DNA of 32,110 bases from Desulfobacteraceae bacterium (GTDB lineage: Bacteria > Desulfobacterota > Desulfobacteria > Desulfobacterales > JALSRD01), in the NCBI GenBank assembly GCA_027061725.1, contig JAMOVG010000272.1, forward strand, positions 1 through 32,110. Direction: 5' to 3'. The notes below the pieces were generated by a model. It worked only from the letters and a program-made list of their open reading frames with translations, did not search any database and had not been told where the DNA came from. The first letter of the stretch is position 1, and every line of letters starts with the position of its first letter. Both the position numbers and the translations under genes were made by a program. Shown here one piece after another: positions 25,365-31,157 of the stretch.

Positions 25365-25380
25365 TGCAATATGAATGCCA
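25365..25380 (-). promoter_or_regulatory. Sigma-54-type promoter (-24/-12) for the substrate-binding protein gene
   Basis: On the minus strand TGGCATTCATATTGCA has GG and GC separated by exactly ten bases and matches the TGGCA and TTGCA halves of the sigma-54 consensus. Predicted start near 25354, leader about 98 bases. A sigma-54 activator (the NtrX-like protein or another) would be required. Confidence 0.5.
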
Positions 25381-25452
25381 GCCAGATAAGGTTCAAGAAA
25401 ATACCAAGGCGTGGATTTTAAAGGAAAATCAGAGGAGAGGAGTGTGACCGGG

Positions 25453-25483
25453 AAAAAGACCGGCGCCTGATGCAGGTCGCCGG
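25453..25483 (-). terminator. Intrinsic terminator of the 72-residue gene
   Basis: Read on the minus strand, a hairpin with CCGGCG (25483-25478) and CGCCGG (25465-25460) arms, plus an inner CCT/AGG pairing, is followed directly by TCTTTTT (25459-25453). It lies 51 bases past the stop of the 72-residue gene and separates it from the substrate-binding protein unit. Confidence 0.7.
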
Positions 25484-25534
25484 ACAACCCCCGATCATAT
25501 TGAGCGGCTCAAATTGAACCATCTCTTGCGGAAC

Positions 25535-25753
25535 TCATTCCGCGTGGGGCCAGACCGTATGCCGCTTTTCTACGAAGTAACAGAAACGGTCCCATGCGAA
25601 TTCACGGCCGGAAATGGGACAGCGCAGGGTAACCTTGCGCTCCCCGACGGCCGCCACTTCCCAGTCGCCCCGGCGGGGACCGTCCTCGATGGTGATCTTC
25701 TGGCCGACGGTGAAGGGAAACATTCTGAAAAAGGCCACATCTTCTTCGGACAT
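25535..25753 (-). CDS. 72-residue conserved-looking protein, function unknown
   Basis: A compact, probably beta-rich cytoplasmic protein. FTVGQKITIEDGPRRGDWEV and ERKVTLRCPISGREFAWDRF look like a small SH3-like or PilZ-like barrel with alternating strands, rich in Phe and Trp. It has a clear ribosome site (CGGAGG, eight bases from the ATG) and its own intrinsic terminator, so it is most likely a monocistronic gene. A TTGACG box at 25853-25848 (minus strand) may be its -35, but the -10 is poor. It diverges from the small-RNA promoter about 140 bases away. I do not recognise the family. Confidence 0.72.
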   Translation of the reverse strand: MSEEDVAFFRMFPFTVGQKITIEDGPRRGDWEVAAVGERKVTLRCPISGREFAWDRFCYFVEKRHTVWPHAE

Positions 25754-25871
25754 GCTGAAAACCTCCGGGATGACGGACCGACGACGTCCGTAGTTTCGGG
25801 TTTCGCCAAAGGCGGTACACCCTCTAGGTAGTGCACCCGTCCGTGAACGTCAACCCCGTCGGAACCCTTTT

Positions 25872-25922
25872 GAATATTTTTTAAAAAAACCACTTGACAT
25901 GTCACTTTGTGACACTTATAGT
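25872..25922 (+). promoter_or_regulatory. Strong sigma-70 promoter with UP element and operator
   Basis: An AT tract (GAATATTTTTTAAAAAAACC, from 25872) resembling an alpha-CTD UP element precedes TTGACA (25894-25899), a 17-base spacer and TATAGT (25917-25922). The spacer contains the palindrome TGTCACTTTGTGACA (25900-25914), so a repressor bound there would block RNA polymerase. Predicted transcript start is near 25929. Confidence 0.75.
25900..25914. repeat. Palindromic operator inside the promoter spacer
   Basis: TGTCAC and GTGACA are perfect inverted arms around TTT. A second palindrome TGACATGTCA (25895-25904) overlaps the -35, giving three TGACA half-sites in 20 bases. It does not match the CRP/FNR, Rex or HcpR consensus sites I know. 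Confidence 0.6.
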
Positions 25923-25968
25923 GTAGGTCAGCAGTCAGAACTTTTTCATTCATTCTCTCCTTTCAACC

Positions 25969-26001
25969 CCGGGGTGGCGCTTCCCCCAGGCGCCACCCCG
26001 G
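25969..26001 (+). other. 12-bp perfect hairpin near the 5' part of the small RNA
   Basis: CCGGGGTGGCGC (25969-25980), loop TTCCCCCAG, GCGCCACCCCGG (25990-26001). No T run follows, so it is a structural element rather than a terminator. Its cytosine-rich loop could be a pairing site for target RNAs. Confidence 0.6.
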
Positions 26002-26175
26002 AACCCAACTGGTGAAACGGAGCCCTGTAAATGTGAACGTGCAACGAAACCGACAAACCGGCGGTAGCTCACCGCACAGATTTATATCATCGATCTTCTG
26101 ACGCAATGCGGTAACAACGAAAGAACCGACTTGTCTGCTATCAGACCAAAAACCAGCATTTCCTCCTGAACCAGC

Positions 26176-26214
26176 CCCCCCGGGCCGACGCTGTCGACCC
26201 GGGGGGTTCTGTTT
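26176..26214 (+). terminator. Intrinsic terminator of the small RNA
   Basis: CCCCCCGGG (26176-26184) pairs perfectly with CCCGGGGGG (26198-26206); an inner CGAC/GTCG stem closes a GCT loop with one mismatch. TTCTGTTT (26207-26214) follows. It also lies about 20 bases beyond the end of the minus-strand Roadblock gene, but lacks a T run in that direction. Confidence 0.75.
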
Positions 26215-26234
26215 GAGAGGACCGGCAGCGGGCC

Positions 26235-26588
26235 TCAGCGGCCGCGCCTGAAAAAAAATCGCGCCTTGCGGCGCTGTTTGCCGCCGTTTCCCAGCGCCAC
26301 CGTCAAGGCATCGCAGTTAAGCCGCACCATGGCCGCCGGGGCACCGTGGTCCATGATCACCATCAAGTATCCCCATGGCCCCGGTCGCACATAGAGTCTG
26401 GCGTTTTCATAGAAGAGATCGGCCTCCGCGAATTCCGCCAATCCCGCCAGGTCAAGGTCGTTTTGCAGCGGGTCGATATCCGCAGCCGGTGCCCTGCCGG
26501 ACCGGAAAACCGTTTCGCCCGTCGGTGAAATCAGCAGCGCCCCGCGGACGCCCTTGATTTCCAGAATGTCGTTGAACGCTTTTTCCAT
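26235..26588 (-). CDS. Roadblock/LC7-like protein with basic, Phe-rich tail
   Basis: 117 residues. The body follows the Roadblock/LC7 pattern of small-GTPase regulators: helix MEKAFNDILEIKGVRG, strand GALLISPTGETVF, central helix DLAGLAEFAEADLF, strands RLYVRPGPWGYLMVIMD, and C-terminal helix AAMVRLNCDALTVAL. It ends with a strongly basic, aromatic tail (QRRKARFFFRRGR) that could bind membrane or nucleic acid. It is the last gene of the MglBA cluster, 38 bases after the REC-PATAN regulator. I start at ATG 26588 because the domain begins there; upstream in-frame codons are unlikely. It is much more divergent than the MglB-type protein at 30728, so the family call is moderate. Confidence 0.65.
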   Translation of the reverse strand: MEKAFNDILEIKGVRGALLISPTGETVFRSGRAPAADIDPLQNDLDLAGLAEFAEADLFYENARLYVRPGPWGYLMVIMDHGAPAAMVRLNCDALTVALGNGGKQRRKARFFFRRGR

Positions 26589-26626
26589 GTCTGTCGCCGC
26601 CGTGTGCGAATGTCCACCCACGGGCC

Positions 26627-27628
26627 TCAAGCGGTGATTCGCAACAGTTGCTGGAACAGCTGTTCGCGGGGGCACTTGTTCTCCAGAGAAACCACCGTGT
26701 GCGCCTCGTCGGGCAGCAGCACCACCGCCGATGCGGGCCCGCGGCGCGCCCAGGCAAACGCCAACCGTCCGGCACCGAGCGCCCGTCCCAGACCCGCCAA
26801 ATCGGCCATCAGGGGCTGCCAGCTTTCATCGCTGTAAACGTCTTCCACGCCTTTGAGGTGTCTCAACCGATCGAGAAAAACCTGCCGGGACGGTGCGGCC
26901 CGTTGCCCCCCGTCGCCCCCCGGCGCCGGCTGCGCAAGGGCCGGCGTGCCGGCCTCGTCCTTGCGCTGCATGGCTTCCAGCAGGATGGACTGCAGGTCTT
27001 TGCGGATGGGGCCTGTCTTCAAAGGGCAGCCCTCCTGGATGGAAACCGCCACCTGTTCCCAGGGAAAAAGCTCGTAGGCCGCCTCTTCGGCCCTCAGCTC
27101 TCCGCAGCGGGCGTCAAGCAGTCTCCCCTGGTCGAAAAAGAGCACGCCGCGGCGGCGCTCTTTCGCATCCACCAGGCGCAGCGTGCAGGTCTTCTGCTCC
27201 ATCTCTACGAGTTGCAGAAACATGCTGGTGGTGACCCCCCGCAGGGTTCCGCCGTCAGACTGCTTTTTCAGCAGCGTCAGGATGACTTTCGAGAGGTACT
27301 TGATCTTGAAAGGCTTGTCCAGGTATCCGGCGGCCCCGCGTTTCCTGGCAAGCACCTGGGTCTCCGGGGTGCTGAAGCCGGACATGATGATGACCGGTAT
27401 TTCCGGAAAGTTTTCCCGAACGTGGGCCAGCAGACCAAACCCGTCCATGCGCGGCATCTTCAGGTCCGTGACCACCAGGTCCACGGGGTGGCGGGACAGT
27501 TTGGCGGCGGCCGCCTCCCCGTCCCCGGCGATCAGCACTTTGAAAACGTCGCCGTATTTGGCCATGCCCTCCTTGAGCGAGAGCAGCGCCTCCTGGTTGT
27601 CATCAACGATCAATACGGATTTTACCAT
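26627..27628 (-). CDS. Response regulator with REC and PATAN (DUF4388) domains
   Basis: 333 residues. An N-terminal receiver domain has DD at 9-10, phospho-acceptor D55, SGFS near 83 and K105. It is followed by a DUF4388/PATAN-type domain (about 127-200; TLRGVTTSMFLQLVEMEQKT, RRGVLFFDQGRLLDARCGEL). A proline/glycine-rich linker (about 225-245) leads to a C-terminal alpha/beta region (250-333; LRHLKGVEDVYSDESW, ASAVVLLPDEAHTVVSLEN) that may be a degenerate Roadblock fold. There is no DNA-binding domain, so output is by protein contact. The kinase at 31158 is its likely donor. The start is ATG 27628, with AAGG five bases upstream; longer in-frame starts add arginine-rich sequence. Confidence 0.82.
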   Translation of the reverse strand: MVKSVLIVDDNQEALLSLKEGMAKYGDVFKVLIAGDGEAAAAKLSRHPVDLVVTDLKMPRMDGFGLLAHVRENFPEIPVIIMSGFSTPETQVLARKRGAAGYLDKPFKIKYLSKVILTLLKKQSDGGTLRGVTTSMFLQLVEMEQKTCTLRLVDAKERRRGVLFFDQGRLLDARCGELRAEEAAYELFPWEQVAVSIQEGCPLKTGPIRKDLQSILLEAMQRKDEAGTPALAQPAPGGDGGQRAAPSRQVFLDRLRHLKGVEDVYSDESWQPLMADLAGLGRALGAGRLAFAWARRGPASAVVLLPDEAHTVVSLENKCPREQLFQQLLRITA

Positions 27629-27729
27629 GGCCTTGGCCTTCCTTGGGTCGTTCCGGGCACCGGTCGCACGCCGGCGCGAAAGCCTGCCTGACACACCGGA
27701 AGGTTTTCGCATGCCGGCCGGCGCTCCCC

Positions 27730-28722
27730 TCAAAGCTGAATCCGAAACCGCCGGATCACATCGCCGTACTTCTCCCGCCAGGGGTAAAGCGTCTTTTGAA
27801 ACACGGGCCCGATGCCCAGTTCGGCGACCAGTTCGCGGACGGACTCGGTGACGCCGGCCAGCAGTTCACCGTTCCGCACATCCCGATGGCATTCGATACG
27901 CTGGTCGCGGTATTCGAATTCGGCCGCGAAAGGATCCAGAAAGGGAAAATGCTCAGCCTTCTCGACGAACTTTTTTTTCAGCAGCACACGGAAATCGCCC
28001 CTGATACGATTGTCCGCCACCACCACGTCCTCCAGACGGCGCAGCAACTCCTCGAGCATCTCCATGGTGCGCCGGCGGCCGTTGCCGTCGGCCGGACCGG
28101 CGGCCGGCAGCGCGGCGGCGGGGACGGCCTTTTCCAGGGGAAGACGCAGCACGTTGAAGACGGCCCCCGTATCCGAGGCCTTGGACATCAGCGTGTACCA
28201 GAGGTTCCCTGCGGTGTTTAGCCGCCAGCCCTCCCATGAGTGGGATGCGCCCAGGCACTTGCCGCTGCAGAAAAAGATCCGGCCGCGACCGCTGTCCGCA
28301 TTGAGCATGACATCAATGTACCCGGTCAGACGTTCGGCCTGCATCTTGGCAATCAACTTTTCCAGGTTGGTGAAATCGGTGCTCAGATTCTTGTAAACAA
28401 CCGCCGCGTCAGGAAGGTTGGCCCAGTAATCTATAAAGGCTTCTTCCAGGCCGTAGAGGTTCACGGAGAAATTCTCAATCCTTGCGATCTCGGCGATCTC
28501 TTCCATTCCGATCAGCCGACTGCCGCCATTGTCCCTGCGCTCCAGGATGACGCTGACGAGATCGTCCTTGTTGAAAAACACGGCGGCTTCCGCCGCAGCA
28601 GACGACATGCCAACACAGCCGGTCCCGACTTCTCCCTGGTAGTGCTCGATGAACCGGGGGATATTCAGGAAATAGCTGTTGAGATTCTCGACGACAGGAT
28701 TTTCCTTGGGAAAGATAATCAT
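27730..28722 (-). CDS. Protein with PATAN-like segments, function unknown
   Basis: 330 residues, no signal or membrane segment. Two stretches resemble the PATAN/DUF4388 core, where a glycine turn leads into a strand ending FFxxGxLxxA: near 30-58 (GEVGTGCVGMSS, AEAAVFFNKDDLVSVIL) and near 128-162 (ERLTGYIDVMLNADSGRG, RIFFCSGKCLGAS). A helical linker (about 215-245, EMLEELLRRLEDVVV) and a mixed C-terminal domain follow (EFEYRDQRIECHRD, ELVAELGIGPVFQKTLYPW). It is placed between the 157-residue protein (12 bases away) and the REC-PATAN regulator, so it probably belongs to the same signalling complex. The PATAN assignment is by eye and moderate; I do not recognise the C-terminal part. Confidence 0.6.
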   Translation of the reverse strand: MIIFPKENPVVENLNSYFLNIPRFIEHYQGEVGTGCVGMSSAAAEAAVFFNKDDLVSVILERRDNGGSRLIGMEEIAEIARIENFSVNLYGLEEAFIDYWANLPDAAVVYKNLSTDFTNLEKLIAKMQAERLTGYIDVMLNADSGRGRIFFCSGKCLGASHSWEGWRLNTAGNLWYTLMSKASDTGAVFNVLRLPLEKAVPAAALPAAGPADGNGRRRTMEMLEELLRRLEDVVVADNRIRGDFRVLLKKKFVEKAEHFPFLDPFAAEFEYRDQRIECHRDVRNGELLAGVTESVRELVAELGIGPVFQKTLYPWREKYGDVIRRFRIQL

Positions 28723-28734
28723 GTCCAGCCTCCA

Positions 28735-29208
28735 CTAGTATCGGAACTGCCGGATCTTGTTGAGCATCCCCTGGCGGAAAGCGACGCGCTGTTCTTCCCG
28801 CGGAATGTCCTCGGACAGGATGTCCACCAGCTCGGCAGCGTGGTTGACGGGAAACCGATTGCGCGTGTGCCCCATGTCCTCCAAGGCGTCGTCTATGAGA
28901 ATGCCGGCCAGCGGCCCCACAGCCAGGGCCAACTGGTTTTGAAGGAACCTGAAAAAATCGGCATCCGCCAGAGAAACCGGCTTGGCGACCGGCTCAATGA
29001 GGTTCAGCCGCAGAAGCCGCTGGGTAACGTCATGCAGCTCTGACAGGTCCAGCCCCGTGTTGCCCGAAACCGAGGAAATGCTCTTTTTGCCGTCGAACTC
29101 GATAAATACCCTCAGCATCTGCCCATTGAGGGAAAATTCACCCAGGTCCTCCCTGGCCACCTGCTTGAAAACCATCGAGGGAAGTTCGTCCACGGGCACG
29201 TCCATCAT
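28735..29208 (-). CDS. Adaptor-like protein of the MglBA cluster, function unknown
   Basis: 157 residues in two parts. The first ~80 resemble a winged-helix or PqqD-like small domain (LNGQMLRVFIEFDGKKSISS, LSELHDVTQRLLRLNLIEPV), where a fast/slow helix pair follows a strand. The last ~70 form a helical domain (FRFLQNQLALAVGPLAGILI, AAELVDILSEDIPREEQRVA), similar in feel to C-terminal modules found next to PATAN or Roadblock proteins, where an AVGPLA-type helix is followed by an IP-x3-R helix. It has no catalytic motif. It is tightly spaced: 31 bases after the 208-residue gene and 12 before the 330-residue gene. I infer a scaffold role only. Confidence 0.6.
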   Translation of the reverse strand: MMDVPVDELPSMVFKQVAREDLGEFSLNGQMLRVFIEFDGKKSISSVSGNTGLDLSELHDVTQRLLRLNLIEPVAKPVSLADADFFRFLQNQLALAVGPLAGILIDDALEDMGHTRNRFPVNHAAELVDILSEDIPREEQRVAFRQGMLNKIRQFRY

Positions 29209-29239
29209 GATCCCTCCCTATGCTGTCTGTTTGTCCATT

Positions 29240-29866
29240 TCATCGCCGCCGCAGTTCTTCTCCGAGCAGGCGCAATTCCTCGCGGATGACCCGGCGCAGA
29301 TCGTCGGCCAGGTAACGGGCGATCTGCCGCAGCTCTTCGGCAGACAGGGCGGAAACGGCGGCCTCCCTGTCCGGTGCACTGCGGGCCTTGCCGGATTCCG
29401 CGGCCACGCGGGCCTGCAGTGCGTGAAACTCCCTCATCTTTTCACGCAGAATCTCCATCTTCCGGTCGGGGTCCTCAACGCCGCCCCCGGCGACTTTCTC
29501 CAGTCCCGCGAAAACGGACTTGAGCACTTTCATGGAGTGCACATTGGCCTGCCCCTTGCGCACCTTGATGTACTTTCCCAGAGAGATCATCATCTGGATC
29601 AGTATCTGGACGACCTTGTCATCGCGGTAGGTTTTGCGCAGAAGATCCAGCTGCTTCAACAGGCCGGCGATGGTCTCGTCGGTGATCTCCCAGTCGATGG
29701 AAAGAATATTGGCTTTCACCACCCGCAGCGGGTAGTAGTTGGTGCCGGCGTCCTGGGGGGAATCGGCATCCGGCGCTTTTTCCCCTGAGGCATCAGCGTC
29801 CCCGAAAAGGTTGTCCAGCCGTCTGCCCACCTCGACGGATAAATCCCGATCGTTTTTCTCAGTCAT
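29240..29866 (-). CDS. Helical protein of the MglBA cluster, function unknown
   Basis: 208 residues. An acidic, probably disordered N-terminus (1-42) leads into a well-ordered-looking helical core (43-130; YYPLRVVKANILSIDWEITD, ETIAGLLKQLDLLRKTYRD, QILIQMMISLGKYIKV). A charged, probable coiled-coil tail follows (135-208; MEILREKMREFHALQARVAA, with repeated ELRRRI-type heptads). There is no membrane segment, metal site or nucleotide motif. The gene follows mglA by 84 bases, suggesting it may be an effector or partner of the GTPase. I do not recognise the family. Confidence 0.6.
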   Translation of the reverse strand: MTEKNDRDLSVEVGRRLDNLFGDADASGEKAPDADSPQDAGTNYYPLRVVKANILSIDWEITDETIAGLLKQLDLLRKTYRDDKVVQILIQMMISLGKYIKVRKGQANVHSMKVLKSVFAGLEKVAGGGVEDPDRKMEILREKMREFHALQARVAAESGKARSAPDREAAVSALSAEELRQIARYLADDLRRVIREELRLLGEELRRR

Positions 29867-29950
29867 GGGCTCACCTCCTGTCTGTTGGCCCTCCCGCCCC
29901 GTCGCTCCCGGCCGGCGGGTTCGGCTGCAACCGCATTTTTGCCGCCGACG

Positions 29951-30556
29951 TCACCTCAGCTGCCCCTGGATTGTGGGCATGGTCAGCATGATGATCTTTT
30001 TCATGGTTTTGATCACGTTGTATCCCTTGATCGCGCTGGCCACGAAGGACGGCGCCTTCAGCTGGGCGTTCAGGTCGCGATCCAGCGTCTGGGGCGAAAG
30101 CAGCGGAATGCCCTCGTCAGCCAGATCGATCTTGTTGTACTGCATTACCAGGGGTATTTTGAAAATGCTGCGATTGTATCCCGACAGGTTTTCGTACAGA
30201 TTTTTCAGAGACAGCATGTTTTTCTTGCGGACAATGGCCATGCAGTCCGCCACAAAGACGATACCGTCGACCCCGCGCAGCACCAGCTTGCGGGTCGAGT
30301 CGTATTTCACCTGCCCCGGTACGGTGTAGAGCTGCACCCGGATGTCGTATCCCATGATCCTGCCGACGTCGAAAGGCAGGAAATCAAAGAACAGCGTACG
30401 GTCGCCGTGGGTTTTGAGGGAAACCATCTCGGTTTTGATGCGCTCATTGAACTTCTTGTAAATGTATTCCAGATTGGTCGTCTTTCCGCCCCTTCCTGGG
30501 CCGTAGTAGACGATCTTGATCTGTACTTCCCTGGTCTTTGGATTGATAAAAGCCAT
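29951..30556 (-). CDS. mglA: MglA-type small Ras-like GTPase
   Basis: 201 residues, very close in pattern to Myxococcus MglA, which switches between GTP and GDP states to set cell polarity and drive gliding and type IV pilus reversal. P-loop GPGRGGKTTN (19-28), the RTLFFDFLP segment (53-61), switch II TVPGQVKYDSTRKLVL (78-93) with the MglA-specific TVPG in place of DxxG, FVADC near 101-105, and NKID (141-144) are all present. The start MAFINPKTREVQIKIVYYGP is the family's own beginning. An MglB-type gene precedes it, in mglB-mglA order, after 171 bases. It is probably cytoplasmic and polar when GTP-bound. The exact behaviour controlled is unknown. Confidence 0.9.
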   Translation of the reverse strand: MAFINPKTREVQIKIVYYGPGRGGKTTNLEYIYKKFNERIKTEMVSLKTHGDRTLFFDFLPFDVGRIMGYDIRVQLYTVPGQVKYDSTRKLVLRGVDGIVFVADCMAIVRKKNMLSLKNLYENLSGYNRSIFKIPLVMQYNKIDLADEGIPLLSPQTLDRDLNAQLKAPSFVASAIKGYNVIKTMKKIIMLTMPTIQGQLR

Positions 30557-30727
30557 TACTGTCCAGACGAGGCAATACCCGCAACCCGAAGGAGTCCGTC
30601 GTCTCCAGTCTGCAGGAAAATGATTTCAACAGCCGGCTTTCCCCGGCCGGCCGACGTACCTGTGCCCGCCGGCCCGCTCCGTGCAAACGGCAGGGGAAAG
30701 CCCGGCCCGCAGCCTTTCCGGCCCCGT

Positions 30728-31132
30728 TCAGCCGTCGACGGGACTGGAGAGAATTTCACTGATCCGGGCGACGGCCTCCGATACTTTTAGCCGCAGGAAT
30801 CCGAGCGAGACCTCGTTGCTGAAAATGGTCACCAGCAAGAACTCGTCCATCACCTTGCTGAAGTGGATATTTTCGGACTTTCCCTTGTGGAAGAGCAGCG
30901 AGAACTCGTCCTCCCCGATGATCTTGGCCATAGCGCTGACGGCTCCAAAATTTCCCGCCGCCAGTGCCGCCAGAGAGTATATGTCGTGCTTTCTGGCGCC
31001 GTCGTCACGAGTGGCTAGAATATTGCCGGCCATGTCGATGAGCACGACACACTTGACCCCCAGATCGATGATGTCCTTCTGGAGCGTGTTCTCGATTTCG
31101 TTCAGTTGATTCTCTCCTACCACGAAAGCCAA
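30728..31132 (-). CDS. mglB: MglB-type Roadblock/LC7 GTPase-activating protein
   Basis: 134 residues. It follows the MglB pattern closely: helix QLNEIENTLQKDI, strand CVVLIDMAGNILAT, then DIYSLAALAAGNFGAVSAMA, KIIGEDEFSLLFHKGK, FLLVTIFSNEVSLGFLRLKV and a terminal helix. MglB forms dimers and acts as GAP for MglA. The start is TTG 31132, because GAGGAG (31140-31145) is seven bases upstream and translation then opens (M)AFVVGENQ; longer frames add unrelated proline-rich residues. It lies 25 bases after the histidine kinase gene and ahead of mglA. Confidence 0.85.
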   Translation of the reverse strand: MAFVVGENQLNEIENTLQKDIIDLGVKCVVLIDMAGNILATRDDGARKHDIYSLAALAAGNFGAVSAMAKIIGEDEFSLLFHKGKSENIHFSKVMDEFLLVTIFSNEVSLGFLRLKVSEAVARISEILSSPVDG

Positions 31133-31157
31133 AACGGTTCTCCTCTCTGGATGAAAT

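Larger units (their letters stand above)
25929..26214 (+). ncRNA. Candidate small regulatory RNA, about 286 bases
   Basis: The boundaries come from a strong promoter (25872-25922) and an intrinsic terminator (26176-26214). Internal elements are: a perfect 12-bp hairpin CCGGGGTGGCGC/GCGCCACCCCGG (25969-26001, loop of nine); GCGGT/ACCGC (26061-26075); GTCTG/CAGAC (26133-26146); and single-stranded-looking pyrimidine stretches TCTCCTTTC (25956-25964) and TTTCCTCCT (26159-26167). The latter is a perfect complement of AGGAGGAAA, as in RNAs that mask ribosome sites. It holds no long reading frame; a 22-codon GTG frame begins at 26033, behind GGAG. It does not look like tmRNA, RNase P, SRP or 6S RNA. 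A short peptide-coding mRNA is the main alternative. Confidence 0.6.

Noticed and set aside
26080-26170. Minus-strand AGGAGG followed by an ATG and about 25 codons within the small-RNA region
   Set aside because: The spacing of two bases is too short for initiation and the frame is short; the AGGAGG is better explained as the complement of the RNA's anti-Shine-Dalgarno stretch.
30556-30759. 67-codon minus-strand frame ending exactly at the mglA start
   Set aside because: It begins inside mglB, is mostly proline/glycine-rich, and has no supported start; only its last ~25 codons look protein-like.
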